This document shows positions 42,690 to 51,488 of a stretch of DNA of 64,000 bases, piece by piece (position 1 is the stretch's first letter; each line of letters starts with the position of its first letter). This stretch comes from Nocardiopsis sp. JB363. Lineage in GTDB: Bacteria; Actinomycetota; Actinomycetes; Streptosporangiales; Streptosporangiaceae. Below the pieces are notes generated by a model that was not told where the DNA came from, did no database searches, and saw only the letters and a list, made by a program, of their open reading frames with translations. Position numbers and translations under genes: made by a program. The stretch lies in assembly GCF_900143625.1 (NCBI RefSeq), contig NZ_FRFF01000133.1, forward strand, positions 110,729-174,728. The letters are read 5' to 3'.

Positions 42690-43562
42690 TCAAGGCATCG
42701 GCGGCGCCGGTGGAGTGGGATCCTCCGAGCCCAACCACCGGTGCACCTCCTCCATCGGCAGGGCCTGCGTCAACCGGTCCAACCGACCGTGTTCGGCGAT
42801 CTCGCGGGCCGCTCGCAGGGCGTGGGTGAGAGCGGTCCGCGACAGACCCGACCCCAGGCTGACCCGGCGGGCGCCCAACGCGCCCAGTTCGGCCACCGTC
42901 ATCCGTGCTGCCGCACCGGCGGCCAGGACGTTCACCGGCACTTCCACCGCCGCGCACACCGCACCGATCGCCTCGGCGTCGAGCAGACCCGGGGCGAAGA
43001 CCACGTCGGCGCCGGCGCGTTCGAAGGCCCGCAGACGGGCGATGGTGTCCTCCAGGTCGGGGCGCCCGTGCAGGAAGTTCTCCGCCCGGGCGGTCAACGT
43101 GAAACGGAACGGCAGCGCACGGGCCGCCTCCACCGCGGCCTCGACGCGCTCCACCGCCTGATCCAAGGGCCGGATCGGTGCGGAGGCGTCCCCGGTGGTG
43201 TCCTCCACCGAACCGCCGACCACCCCGGTACCGCCCGCCCGGGTGATGGTACGGGCGACCTCGGCCGGGGTGTCACCGAACCCGCCCTCCAGGTCCGCCG
43301 AGACCGGCAGGGTCGTGGCGGCCGCGATCGCCGCCCCGTTGCCCAGGGTCTGGCCCAGCCCCACCCCGCCATCGCCGTCACGCCGGCCCAGCGCGTGCGC
43401 CAGCCCGGCGCTGGTGGTACCCAGGGCGGTGAACCCGGCGGTCTCCAACAGGCGGGCCGAACCGGCGTCCCAGGCGTTGGCCAGTACGAATACGTCCGGG
43501 CCCTGGTGGAGTGCGTGGAAACGCTCGCCCCGCTCGCGCAGGGCCTCATCGGTGTTGTCCAT
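42690..43562 (-). CDS. isocitrate lyase/PEP mutase superfamily protein
   Basis: 290 residues from the ATG at 43562, with AAGGGA upstream. TIM barrel with VLANAWDAGSARLLETAGF, PVSADLEGGFGDTPAEVART and VGGSVEDTTGD, the Asp/Glu metal site of the PEP mutase/ICL group; the catalytic Cys loop of true isocitrate lyase is absent. Likely a C-C or C-P bond lyase acting on a 2-methylisocitrate- or oxaloacetate-like acid. It lies downstream of the pca genes on the same strand, 53 bp from pcaL; a link to that pathway is only positional. Confidence 0.82.
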   Translation of the reverse strand: MDNTDEALRERGERFHALHQGPDVFVLANAWDAGSARLLETAGFTALGTTSAGLAHALGRRDGDGGVGLGQTLGNGAAIAAATTLPVSADLEGGFGDTPAEVARTITRAGGTGVVGGSVEDTTGDASAPIRPLDQAVERVEAAVEAARALPFRFTLTARAENFLHGRPDLEDTIARLRAFERAGADVVFAPGLLDAEAIGAVCAAVEVPVNVLAAGAAARMTVAELGALGARRVSLGSGLSRTALTHALRAAREIAEHGRLDRLTQALPMEEVHRWLGSEDPTPPAPPMP

Positions 43563-43615
43563 GGTCCCTTGTACCGTCCCGGAACAGCTCGCGCACACCC
43601 TTTCCTCAAGGGGGA

Positions 43616-44749
43616 TCAGTCCTGTTCGGCGAAGACCTCCTGGGCGATGGCGAAGGCCTTGTTGGCGGCGGGCACCCCGCAGTAGATGGCGGCCTGCAGG
43701 AACACCTCGCCGATCTCGTCCGGGCTCAGCCCGTTGCGCAGCGCGGCGCGCACGTGCATGGCCAGTTCGCCCCAGTGCCCCTTGGCGACCAAGGCGGTCA
43801 ACACCATGCAGCTGCGGGTGCGTCGGTCCAACCCCGGGCGGGTCCAGATCTCACCCCAGGCGTAACGGGTGATGAGGTCCTGGAAGGGTTCGGTGAACTC
43901 GGTCTTGCGCGCCTCGGCCCGGTCCACGTGGGCGTCGCCGAGCACATCGCGGCGCACCCGCATACCGGCGGCGTGCCGGTCGGCGGCGGTCAGGTGTTCG
44001 GTGATGAGGGTGTTGACGCGGTCGGCGCGCTCCCAGGACAGCAGGTGCGCGGCGCCCTCCAGCACCACGGAGCGGGCCCCGGGGATGCCTTCGGCCAGCA
44101 GCGCGCCGTGTTCCTCGGGCGGGGTGGAGGGGTCCTGCGCGCCGGAGACCACCAGGGTGGGGGCCGCGACGCGGTGCAGTTCCTCTCGGGTGTCATGGCC
44201 TCCGATGGCCTCGCAGCAGCCCGCGTACCCCTGGTCGGGGGTGGCCACGATCTGGTCGCGCAGCGCATGAACCTGGCTCGGGTGTTCCTCGATGAAGCCG
44301 GGGGTGAACCAGCGTTCCACCACGGTGTCGGCCAGGGCGGCGGTGCCCCTCTCCCGGGCCAGGGCCGCACGGTCGCTCCAGTTCCGCGCCGGCCCCATGT
44401 AGGGGGAGGTGGCCAGGAGGACCAGGCGGTCGATCCGCTCGGGGGCGTTGATCGCCAACCACTGGCCGACCATCCCGCCGATGGACAGGCCCACGTAGTG
44501 GGCACGCTCGATGCCGAGCCGATCCAGCAGGGCCAGGACGTCCCCGCCCAGGTCGGCCATGCCGTAGGGGCCCTCGGGCGCGGGAGAGCCCCCGTGCCCG
44601 CGGTGGTCGATCCGGATCACCCGGAAGTGCGCGGACAGGGCCTGGACCTGTGGGCCCCACATGTCCAGGGTGGTGCCGAGGGAACCCCCCAGGACCAGGG
44701 GCGGGGCGTCCGCCGGGCCGCTCACGGTGTGGTGGAGTTCAACGCTCAT
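43616..44749 (-). CDS. pcaL: PcaL: fused 3-oxoadipate enol-lactonase and 4-carboxymuconolactone decarboxylase
   Basis: 377 residues in two parts. Residues 1-255 are an alpha/beta hydrolase (PcaD) with oxyanion GGSLGTTLDMWGPQ, nucleophile VGLSIGGMVGQWLA and His in GAAHLLSWE. Residues about 260-377 are the AhpD-like decarboxylase PcaC with FQDLITRYAWGEIWTRPGLD and ALVAKGHWGELAMHV. The fusion performs the two steps from 4-carboxymuconolactone to beta-ketoadipate and is typical of actinomycetes. It overlaps the pcaB stop by 4 bp. Confidence 0.95.
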   Translation of the reverse strand: MSVELHHTVSGPADAPPLVLGGSLGTTLDMWGPQVQALSAHFRVIRIDHRGHGGSPAPEGPYGMADLGGDVLALLDRLGIERAHYVGLSIGGMVGQWLAINAPERIDRLVLLATSPYMGPARNWSDRAALARERGTAALADTVVERWFTPGFIEEHPSQVHALRDQIVATPDQGYAGCCEAIGGHDTREELHRVAAPTLVVSGAQDPSTPPEEHGALLAEGIPGARSVVLEGAAHLLSWERADRVNTLITEHLTAADRHAAGMRVRRDVLGDAHVDRAEARKTEFTEPFQDLITRYAWGEIWTRPGLDRRTRSCMVLTALVAKGHWGELAMHVRAALRNGLSPDEIGEVFLQAAIYCGVPAANKAFAIAQEVFAEQD

Positions 44750-46128
44750 GGGTTTCCTTCTTCGCTGTCGGTACGACCTGGCCGGCCGGTCCCATCCGGG
44801 CCGGTCCTACCCGTGACCCGGTCGGTGAACACGGGTGCGGCGCCGAGGTAGGCGGCCGGGTCGAGCAGGGCACGGACCTGCTCGGATGTGCGCAGCCCTT
44901 CGAGGTGTGCGGTGACCGTGTCGACGAGGTCGCGGTCCTCGGTCACGGACACACGGCAGGCCTCGGTGACCCGACGGTGGGCCTCCATGCGCCCCAGTTC
45001 GGGGATCAGGTCGGTGGTCAGGCGTTCGCTCAGGGCCAGGCCACCGGTGAGTTCGAGGTTGGCGCGCATGCGTTCGGGGTGCACGCGCAGCCGTTCGACA
45101 CCGGTGCGCAGCCAGGACACGGCCGAACCGGCCCGGCGCAGCAGGTCGGTCAGGGGCAGCCACTCGGCGTGCCAGGAACCGGCCGCGCGCTGATGTTCCT
45201 GGATCTGCGCGCTCAAAAGGGTGGCGACCAGTCCTGGGGCCTGGCGGGCGTTGGCCAGGACGGAGACCGCCGCGACCGGATTGCGTTTGTGCGGCATGGT
45301 CGAGGAACCACCGACTCCGGCGCCACCCTCCTCGGTGACCTCCCCGACCTCGGTCTGAGCGAGCAGGACCACGTCTTGGGCGACGTTGCCCGCCGATCCG
45401 CATACCCGTCCCAGGGCGGAGGCGATCTCGGCGACGCGCCCACGTTCGGTGTGCCAGGGCAACAGCGGTTCGGGAAGCCCCAGGCGGGCGGCGTAGGCGG
45501 CGACCACGTCGGGTCCGTGCGGGTCCAGGGAGGCCAGGGTGCCCACCGCACCCCCGAATTGGGCGGCCAGGTGGTGGGTGAGGACCTCGTCGAGCCGCCG
45601 GGCGGCGCCGGTCAGTCCCTGGGCCCAACCGGCCGCGACGGCCCCGAAGGTGGTGGGCAGGGCCTGCTGGAGGAGGGTGCGCCCGGGCATGGGCGTGGTG
45701 CGGTGCCGGTGGGCCAGGTCGGCGAGATCGGCGCTCAGCAGGGTCAGGTCGGTGTGCAACGCGCGACCGGCCCGGCGCACCACCAGCATGGCGGCGGTGT
45801 CCATGATGTCCTGGCTGGTGGCGCCGCGGTGCACGTGTCGGGCGGCTTCGGGGTCGTCCTCGCCGACCCGCGCGGTCAGCTCCTTGACCAGGGGGATGAC
45901 GGGGTTGCCCCCACCGGCGGCCGCCGCGCCCAGGGCCACCGGGTCGTAGTGCTCGGCGGCGCAGGCGGTGGCGATGGCGCCCGCCTGTTCGACGGTGATC
46001 AGCCCGACCTCGGCCAACGCCTGCGCCAGGGCGGCCTCGGCGTCGAGCAGGGACCGCAACCACGCGGTGTCGTCGGTGAGCGGACCCACGGGACCCCGAT
46101 CGAGAACCCCGTCGAACAGGCCGGTCAT
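44746..46128 (-). CDS. pcaB: 3-carboxy-cis,cis-muconate cycloisomerase
   Basis: 460 residues, fumarase/aspartase superfamily. Conserved HVHRGATSQDIMDTAAMLVV near residue 95 and the signature region GVGGSSTMPHKRNPVAA. It converts 3-carboxy-cis,cis-muconate to 4-carboxymuconolactone, the step between PcaHG and PcaL. Coupled to pcaL by overlap; 19 bp after pcaG. Confidence 0.94.
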   Translation of the reverse strand: MTGLFDGVLDRGPVGPLTDDTAWLRSLLDAEAALAQALAEVGLITVEQAGAIATACAAEHYDPVALGAAAAGGGNPVIPLVKELTARVGEDDPEAARHVHRGATSQDIMDTAAMLVVRRAGRALHTDLTLLSADLADLAHRHRTTPMPGRTLLQQALPTTFGAVAAGWAQGLTGAARRLDEVLTHHLAAQFGGAVGTLASLDPHGPDVVAAYAARLGLPEPLLPWHTERGRVAEIASALGRVCGSAGNVAQDVVLLAQTEVGEVTEEGGAGVGGSSTMPHKRNPVAAVSVLANARQAPGLVATLLSAQIQEHQRAAGSWHAEWLPLTDLLRRAGSAVSWLRTGVERLRVHPERMRANLELTGGLALSERLTTDLIPELGRMEAHRRVTEACRVSVTEDRDLVDTVTAHLEGLRTSEQVRALLDPAAYLGAAPVFTDRVTGRTGPDGTGRPGRTDSEEGNP

Positions 46129-46147
46129 GAAGGTTTCCTCGCTGTGC

Positions 46148-46711
46148 TCAGATGTCGAAGAAGACGGTCTCGTCCTCGCCCTGCAGGTGGATGTCCAAAC
46201 GGTAACCGTCGTCCTCGCGGTGGGCGATGAGGGTTGCGCGCGCCCGCGGGTCCTCGATGGCGTTCAGCACCGGGTCCTGGGCGTTGGCGCTCTCCTCCTC
46301 CGGAAAGTACAGGCGGGTGACCACGCGGTGCAGCATGCCGCGCGCGAAGACCGACACGTCCACGTGCGGGGCCTGGTCGCCGGTGGGCCCGGGGACGGGT
46401 CCGGGTTTGAGGGTGAGGATGGCGTAGGAGCCGGTGTCATCGGTGGGGCAACGGCCGAACCCGCGGAAACCGGGCAGGTTCTTGGCCCCGCGCGGGTCGT
46501 CGGGGTGGTCGAAGCGACCCTCGGGGTCGGCCTGCCAGGTCTCGATCAGGGCGTCGGTGACCGGCGCGCCCGCGCCGTCGTGGACGGTGCCGCGCAACCA
46601 CACGGCGCCCGGGGTGTCCCGGGCCACCGCGAAGGGGCCGTCGGGCCAGGGCAGCCCGATGTGCAGGTAGGGGCCCACGGTCTGAGACGGGGTGGTGGGG
46701 TGGGTGCTCAC
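46148..46711 (-). CDS. pcaG: protocatechuate 3,4-dioxygenase alpha subunit
   Basis: 187 residues; GTG start at 46711 overlaps the pcaH stop (GTGA). Intradiol dioxygenase fold: TPSQTVGPYLHIG, LIETWQADPEGRFDHP, HVDVSVFARGMLHRVVTRLYFP. The alpha subunit lacks the complete iron ligand set, as expected, and pairs with PcaH. Confidence 0.93.
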   Translation of the reverse strand: MSTHPTTPSQTVGPYLHIGLPWPDGPFAVARDTPGAVWLRGTVHDGAGAPVTDALIETWQADPEGRFDHPDDPRGAKNLPGFRGFGRCPTDDTGSYAILTLKPGPVPGPTGDQAPHVDVSVFARGMLHRVVTRLYFPEEESANAQDPVLNAIEDPRARATLIAHREDDGYRLDIHLQGEDETVFFDI

Positions 46712-47457
46712 TCGTCGTCCTCCAGGACCTCTTCCTCGGACTCGAACGGGGTCTGTTCGCGTCCGCGCAACACGATGTCCCACCGGTAGGACAGGGCCCA
46801 CTCGGGTTCGGTGGTGTCGTAGTCGAAACGGGCGAGCATGCGCTCGCTGGCCTTCTCGTCCGGGACCGACTGCCACATGGGGTCCTGGAAGAAGAGCGGG
46901 TCGTCGGGGAAGTACATCTGCGTGACCAGGCGCTGGGTGAAGGCGCGGCCGAACAGCGAGAAGTGGATGTGGGCGGGACGCCAGGCGTTCTGGTGGTTCT
47001 TCCAGGGGTAGGCGCCCGGGCGGATGGTGACGAACCGGTAGCGACCCTGGTCGTCGGTGATGACACGGCCGACGCCGGTGAAGTGGGGATCCAGGGGCGC
47101 GGGCCAGTTGTCGGCGGCGTGCCGGTAGCGTCCGCCGGCGTTGGCCTGCCAGATCTCCACGAGGGTGTGCGGGACGGGGCGGCCATCGCTGTCACGGACC
47201 TGCCCGTGCACGATGATGCGCTGGCCCTGGGCTTCGCCGTCGTGTTGGCGGGTCAGGTCGTGGTCGTCACCGACGACGCGGTCCTCACCCAGAACGGGTG
47301 AGGTGATCTCGGTGAGCATGTGCGGGAGCAGGGTGAGCGGGCGCTGGGGGTGGCGCAGGGAGGTGCTCTTGTAGAGCGGGTAGTCCAGCGGGGGGTGGGT
47401 GTCGTGGTCGCGCACGTAACCGGGCACGTGCAGACCCTCGTGGGAGGTGTCGGACAT
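46708..47457 (-). CDS. pcaH: protocatechuate 3,4-dioxygenase beta subunit
   Basis: 249 residues. Catalytic subunit: LVEIWQANAGGRYRH (Tyr ligand), GAYPWKNHQNAWRPAHIHFSL (Tyr, His, His region for Fe(III)), RLVTQMYFPDDPL. With PcaG it opens the ring of protocatechuate between the hydroxyls to give 3-carboxy-cis,cis-muconate. First of the pcaHGBL cluster, 27 bp after pcaF. Confidence 0.95.
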   Translation of the reverse strand: MSDTSHEGLHVPGYVRDHDTHPPLDYPLYKSTSLRHPQRPLTLLPHMLTEITSPVLGEDRVVGDDHDLTRQHDGEAQGQRIIVHGQVRDSDGRPVPHTLVEIWQANAGGRYRHAADNWPAPLDPHFTGVGRVITDDQGRYRFVTIRPGAYPWKNHQNAWRPAHIHFSLFGRAFTQRLVTQMYFPDDPLFFQDPMWQSVPDEKASERMLARFDYDTTEPEWALSYRWDIVLRGREQTPFESEEEVLEDDE

Positions 47458-47484
47458 GGTGCTGCTCCTTTCAGGCGTGCCCGT

Positions 47485-48660
47485 TCAGGCGTGCAGGACG
47501 ACGGCCAACCCCTGGCCGACCCCGATGCACAGGGCGGCCAACCCCCAACCACCGCCGCGACGGCGCAGTTGGTGGGCCAGTGAGCCGATGACGCGCGCCC
47601 CCGAGGCACCGAGGGGGTGACCGATGGCGATGGCGCCGCCATTGGGGTTGACGATGTCGGGGTCCAGCCCCTTCCAACTGCGGACACAGGCCAACGACTG
47701 GGCGGCGAAGGCCTCGTTGAGTTCCACCGCCGACAGATCGGCCCAGGTGATACCCGCGCGTTCCAGGGCGATCTCGGCGGCGCGCACGGGGCCGATGCCG
47801 AATACGTCGGGGTCGACCCCCGCCACGCCCCGGCTGACCAGTCGGGCCAGGGGCTCGTGCCCGGTGGCCCGGACCGCGGCGTCGTCGCCCAACAGCAGGG
47901 CGGCCGCGCCGTCGTTGAGGGGCGAGGCGTTGCCCGCGGTGATGGTGCCCTCCTCGCGGAAGGCGGGCTTGAGGGAGGCGAGCTTGTCGAGGGAGGTCTC
48001 TCTGATGCTCTCGTCACGCTCCAGGTGGGCGCCCTCGACCTGGACGATCTCGTCGTCGAAGACTCCCCTGGCCCAGGCGTCGGCGGCCTTGGTGTGGCTG
48101 GCCAGGGCGAAGGCGTCCTGGTCGGCGCGGTCGACGCCGTATTGCTCGGCGAGCCCCTCGGTGCTCACGCCCAGGGACAGCGTCCACTCCTTGGGCATGC
48201 GCGGATTGACCATGCGCCAGCCCAGGGTGGTGGAGTGCAGGGTGGTGTCGGTGGCGGGGAAGGCCTTGGCGGGTTTGGGCATCACCCAGGGGGCCCGGCT
48301 CATGGACTCCGCTCCCCCGGCCAGGACCAGGGAGGCGTCACCGGTCTGGACGGCGCGAGCGCCCTGGATGGCCGCCTCCATTCCGGAGCCGCACAATCGG
48401 TTGACGGTGGCCCCGGGCACGGAGGTGGGCAGTCCCGCCAGGAGGGCGGCCATGCGGGCGACGTTGCGGTTCTCCTCGCCCGCCCCGTTGGCGTTGCCGA
48501 GCAGGACCTCGTCGAGGGCGGCGGGGTCCAGGTCGGGCGCGCGCTCGACCAGGGCGCGGACCACGTGGGCGGCGAGGTCGTCGGGGCGGGTGCCCGACAG
48601 GGCGCCGCCGTACCGGCCGAAGGGCGTACGGACGGCGTCGAGAACGTGGACGTCGGTCAC
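47485..48660 (-). CDS. pcaF: beta-ketoadipyl-CoA thiolase / acetyl-CoA acetyltransferase
   Basis: 391 residues; GTG start at 48660 with GGAG eight bases upstream. Thiolase active sites: nucleophile Cys in NRLCGSGMEAAIQGA, NPNGGAIAIGHPLGASGAR (His), and LCIGVGQGLAV (second Cys). In this operon it should cleave beta-ketoadipyl-CoA to succinyl-CoA and acetyl-CoA, the last step. A 15-bp palindrome precedes it, hinting at an internal promoter. Confidence 0.92.
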   Translation of the reverse strand: MTDVHVLDAVRTPFGRYGGALSGTRPDDLAAHVVRALVERAPDLDPAALDEVLLGNANGAGEENRNVARMAALLAGLPTSVPGATVNRLCGSGMEAAIQGARAVQTGDASLVLAGGAESMSRAPWVMPKPAKAFPATDTTLHSTTLGWRMVNPRMPKEWTLSLGVSTEGLAEQYGVDRADQDAFALASHTKAADAWARGVFDDEIVQVEGAHLERDESIRETSLDKLASLKPAFREEGTITAGNASPLNDGAAALLLGDDAAVRATGHEPLARLVSRGVAGVDPDVFGIGPVRAAEIALERAGITWADLSAVELNEAFAAQSLACVRSWKGLDPDIVNPNGGAIAIGHPLGASGARVIGSLAHQLRRRGGGWGLAALCIGVGQGLAVVLHA

Positions 48661-48692
48661 CGGTGTCTCCTGGGATGTGTGGCGTACGCTTA

Positions 48693-48707
48693 CCTAACAG
48701 TGTTAGG
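48693..48707. promoter_or_regulatory. 15-bp palindromic operator before pcaF
   Basis: CCTAACA-G-TGTTAGG, perfect, with outer TT/AA extending the symmetry to about 21 bp. It is AT-rich and fills much of the 61-bp gap between pcaJ and pcaF. The form is typical of TetR-family acyl-CoA regulators; no candidate regulator gene is adjacent. Confidence 0.55.
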
Positions 48708-48721
48708 CAAACGGTATCGGG

Positions 48722-49483
48722 TCAGGTGCGGGCCGTGCCGGTCAGGGAGCGCAGGACGGAAAGCTCGGCACCGGAGGGCTCGGGGGTGCGCCGCGGATCC
48801 TCGGCGACCCGCAGGTCCCAACCGGTGGCCGCGCGCACGTCGGCGACCTCCACCCCCGGGTGCACGCCCACCAGGGTGAGCTCGCGGGTGATCGGGTCGG
48901 GTTCGAGCACGCCCAGGTCGGTGATGATCCGCACCGGTCCGGCACCGGTGAGCCCCAACCGTTCCCGATCGCCGGGGCCCGCCCCGTGCCCGACCGAGGT
49001 GATGAAGTCGACCTTGTCGACGAAGGCCCGCCGGCTGTGCCGCATGATCACGATGACCTCGCGGCAGGAGGCGGCGATCTCGGGGGCACCGCCGGCTCCC
49101 GGCAGGCGCACCTTGGGATCGTCGTAGTCGCCGATGACGGTGGTGTTGATGTTGCCGTACCGGTCGATCTGGGCGGCGCCGAGGAAACCGACGTCGATCC
49201 GCCCGGCCTGGAGCCAGTAGTTGAACACCTCGGGCACCGACACGACCGTGTCGGCGGTCTCGGCGAGGATTCCGTCACCGATGGACAGCGGCAGGCGGTC
49301 GGGGGATGCGCCCAGGGTGCCCGACTCGTAGATCATCCACAGGTCGGGGGCGTGGGTCCGGCTCGCCACGTTGGCCGCGGTGCTGGGCAGGCCGATGCCG
49401 ACGAAACAGGACATGCCATCGCGCAGCGAACGCGCGGCGGTGACGGTCATGATCTCGTCGGAGGTCCAGGTCAGAGTGGTCAT
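48722..49483 (-). CDS. pcaJ: 3-oxoadipate CoA-transferase subunit B
   Basis: 253 residues. CoA-transferase beta: MSCFVGIGLPSTAANVAS, IYESGTLGASPDRLPLSIGDG with the catalytic Glu in the ESG motif, VDVGFLGAAQIDRYGNINTT. Works with PcaI to move CoA from succinyl-CoA to beta-ketoadipate. It overlaps the pcaI stop by 4 bp. Confidence 0.9.
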   Translation of the reverse strand: MTTLTWTSDEIMTVTAARSLRDGMSCFVGIGLPSTAANVASRTHAPDLWMIYESGTLGASPDRLPLSIGDGILAETADTVVSVPEVFNYWLQAGRIDVGFLGAAQIDRYGNINTTVIGDYDDPKVRLPGAGGAPEIAASCREVIVIMRHSRRAFVDKVDFITSVGHGAGPGDRERLGLTGAGPVRIITDLGVLEPDPITRELTLVGVHPGVEVADVRAATGWDLRVAEDPRRTPEPSGAELSVLRSLTGTART

Positions 49484-50331
49484 GCGCCTTTTCCCACGGG
49501 TTCGGGGTCGGAGGTGGAGGAGGTGTCGGGGCCGGTGGATCCGGTGAGTTCGGCCAGCCAGGCGCCGAAGGCCTCACGGTCGCGTCCCACCGCGTCCCAG
49601 TCCTTGTAGGCGGAGTTGTCGCGCTCGTAGTAACCGTGGGCGTAGGAGGGGGCCGCGCCACCGGGGACCACGCTGACCGCGTCGACGACCCGGGCCGGCA
49701 GGACGACCTGGCCGGGCACGGGTTCGAGTTCCTCGACGACCTCTTCGACGGTGACCAGGACCCGGTCGGCGGCCATGGCGGCCTCCTTCTGGATCCCGGT
49801 GATGCCCCACAGCTGCACGTTCCCGGCGGTGTCCGCGCGCTGGGCGTGGATGATGGTGACGTCGGGGTTGAGCGCGGGGACCGCGGCCAGTTCCTGCCCG
49901 GTGAAGGGGCAGGTGATCGTCTTGATGTGGGGGTTGTTGCCGACCAGGTCGGTGCCGCTGTAGCCGCGCAGCACGGCGAAGGGGAGACCTGAGGCGCCCG
50001 CGACGTAGCGGTTGGCCATCCCGGCGTGGCTGTGCTCCTCGATCTCCAACGGGACCGGCCAGGAGCGGGTGACGGCGTCACGGAAGCGATGGAGCGAGCC
50101 GACCCCGGGGTTGCCGCCCCAGGAGAAGACGAGCTTGCGCGCGCAACCGGCACCGATGAGCTGGTCGTAGACGATGTCGGGCGTCATCCGCACCAGGGTG
50201 AGGTCGCGCAGACCCTGCCGGATGATCTCGTGCCCGGCGGCCACGGGGATGAGGTGGGTGAAGCCTTCCAGCGCGACGGTGTCGCCGTCGTGGACGAGCT
50301 GCCCGACCGCCTCGTTCAGGGGCACGGCCAT
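49480..50331 (-). CDS. pcaI: 3-oxoadipate CoA-transferase subunit A
   Basis: 283 residues, first gene of the pca operon. Typical alpha-subunit features: VHDGDTVALEGFTHLIPVAAGHEIIRQG, KLVFSWGGNPGVGSLHRFRD, and ADTAGNVQLWGITG near residue 170. The 181-bp region between it and the IclR-type gene holds two like palindromes, likely PcaR operators. Confidence 0.9.
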   Translation of the reverse strand: MAVPLNEAVGQLVHDGDTVALEGFTHLIPVAAGHEIIRQGLRDLTLVRMTPDIVYDQLIGAGCARKLVFSWGGNPGVGSLHRFRDAVTRSWPVPLEIEEHSHAGMANRYVAGASGLPFAVLRGYSGTDLVGNNPHIKTITCPFTGQELAAVPALNPDVTIIHAQRADTAGNVQLWGITGIQKEAAMAADRVLVTVEEVVEELEPVPGQVVLPARVVDAVSVVPGGAAPSYAHGYYERDNSAYKDWDAVGRDREAFGAWLAELTGSTGPDTSSTSDPEPVGKGA

Positions 50332-50344
50332 AGCGACCCTCCCG

Positions 50345-50449
50345 TTCGTATAGCGAATGAATGTTCACAGTGCGAACATCTTGGGTATGACAGTAGCGCC
50401 GCTCACAGAACGGGTCAAGAGACACACCAGGTGTTCGGTATGAGAACAT
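50345..50449. promoter_or_regulatory. PcaR-type operator region between pcaI and the IclR gene
   Basis: Two matching sites: ATGTTC-ACAGTGC-GAACAT (50361-50379) and GTGTTC-GGTATGA-GAACAT (50431-50449), centres 70 bp apart. A smaller palindrome TTCG-N5-CGAA (50345-50357) lies next to the pcaI start. One site lies near each divergent gene, as expected for autoregulation plus operon control by one IclR protein. Confidence 0.65.
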
Positions 50450-50512
50450 CGCCCGTGGGCAGAGCAGCGCCCACGGCGAAAAGCACCCCACCCCCCGACT
50501 CGGAAAGGCTCC

Positions 50513-51316
50513 ATGACCACCGAAGACGCGCCAGAACGCGGAGCCCACTTCGTCCAGTCCCTGGAACGAGGACTGACGGTCATTCGCGCCTTCTCAGCCG
50601 AACGACCCTCCATGACCCTCAGCGAGGTCGCCCGCGCCACCGACCTCACCCGCGCGGCCGCCCGACGCTTCCTCCTCACCCTGGTGGACCTGGGCTACGT
50701 GCGCACCGACGGGCGCATGTTCTGCCTGACCCCGCGCGTACTGGAGCTGGGCTACGCCTACGTGGCCTCCGCCGGGCTGCCCGACGTCGCCCGACCCCAC
50801 CTGGAGGACCTCTCCCGGAGCGTGCGCGAGTCCGCGTCCGTCTCGGTGATGGAGGGCGACGACGTACTCTACGTGGCCCGCGTGGCCACCACCCGGATCA
50901 TGGCCGTGGCCATCACCGTGGGCACCCGCTTCCCCGCCGCGGCCACCTCCATGGGCCGGGTCCTGCTGGCCGGATTCGACGAGGGCGCGCTCACCGGCTA
51001 CCTGGACCGGGTCGAACTCCAGCCCCTGACCCGCTTCACCATCACCCACACCGCGGGGCTGCGCTCGGAGATCCTCAAGGTGCGCGAACAGGGCTACGCC
51101 ATCGTCGACCAGGAACTGGAGGAAGGGCTGCGCTCCCTGGCCGCGCCCATCCGCGACACCGACGGCAAGGTCATCGCCGCCGCCAACGTCTCCGCCCACG
51201 CCAACCGATCCTCCATCGACGACGTGCGCCGCGACCTGCTGCCCGCGCTGTTGGCGACCACCGCCCGCATCGAGGCCGACCTGGCCGCCGTGGCCCGCCG
51301 CGACACCAGCCGCTGA
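50513..51316 (+). CDS. pcaR: IclR-family regulator of the pca genes (PcaR)
   Basis: 267 residues. N-terminal winged HTH FVQSLERGLTVIRAFSAERP, MTLSEVARATDLTRAAARRFLLTLVDLGYV, and C-terminal IclR effector domain with RIMAVAITVGTRFPAAATSMGRVLLAG and DQELEEGLRSLAAPIRD. It is divergent from the complete pca operon. By family knowledge PcaR proteins bind beta-ketoadipate or protocatechuate; the true effector here is unknown. Confidence 0.9.
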   Translation: MTTEDAPERGAHFVQSLERGLTVIRAFSAERPSMTLSEVARATDLTRAAARRFLLTLVDLGYVRTDGRMFCLTPRVLELGYAYVASAGLPDVARPHLEDLSRSVRESASVSVMEGDDVLYVARVATTRIMAVAITVGTRFPAAATSMGRVLLAGFDEGALTGYLDRVELQPLTRFTITHTAGLRSEILKVREQGYAIVDQELEEGLRSLAAPIRDTDGKVIAAANVSAHANRSSIDDVRRDLLPALLATTARIEADLAAVARRDTSR

Positions 51317-51488
51317 GACCCGCAGATCACCCACACGCGCGCGGCGCTCGGGCCTTGCGGGGCCCGGGCCGGGCCTGGGACCCTGCCCCGACCCGGCGGC
51401 GACACGAGCACGCGAAGACGAGCCACGCCGCCGGCGAACTGACACCATGGCACGCATCCGGCCCTGGCGCCGCTTCGAAAGGGACACC

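Noticed and set aside
42690..43562. Isocitrate lyase of the glyoxylate shunt
   Set aside because: At 290 residues and without the catalytic Cys loop it is a PEP mutase/ICL superfamily member, not AceA.
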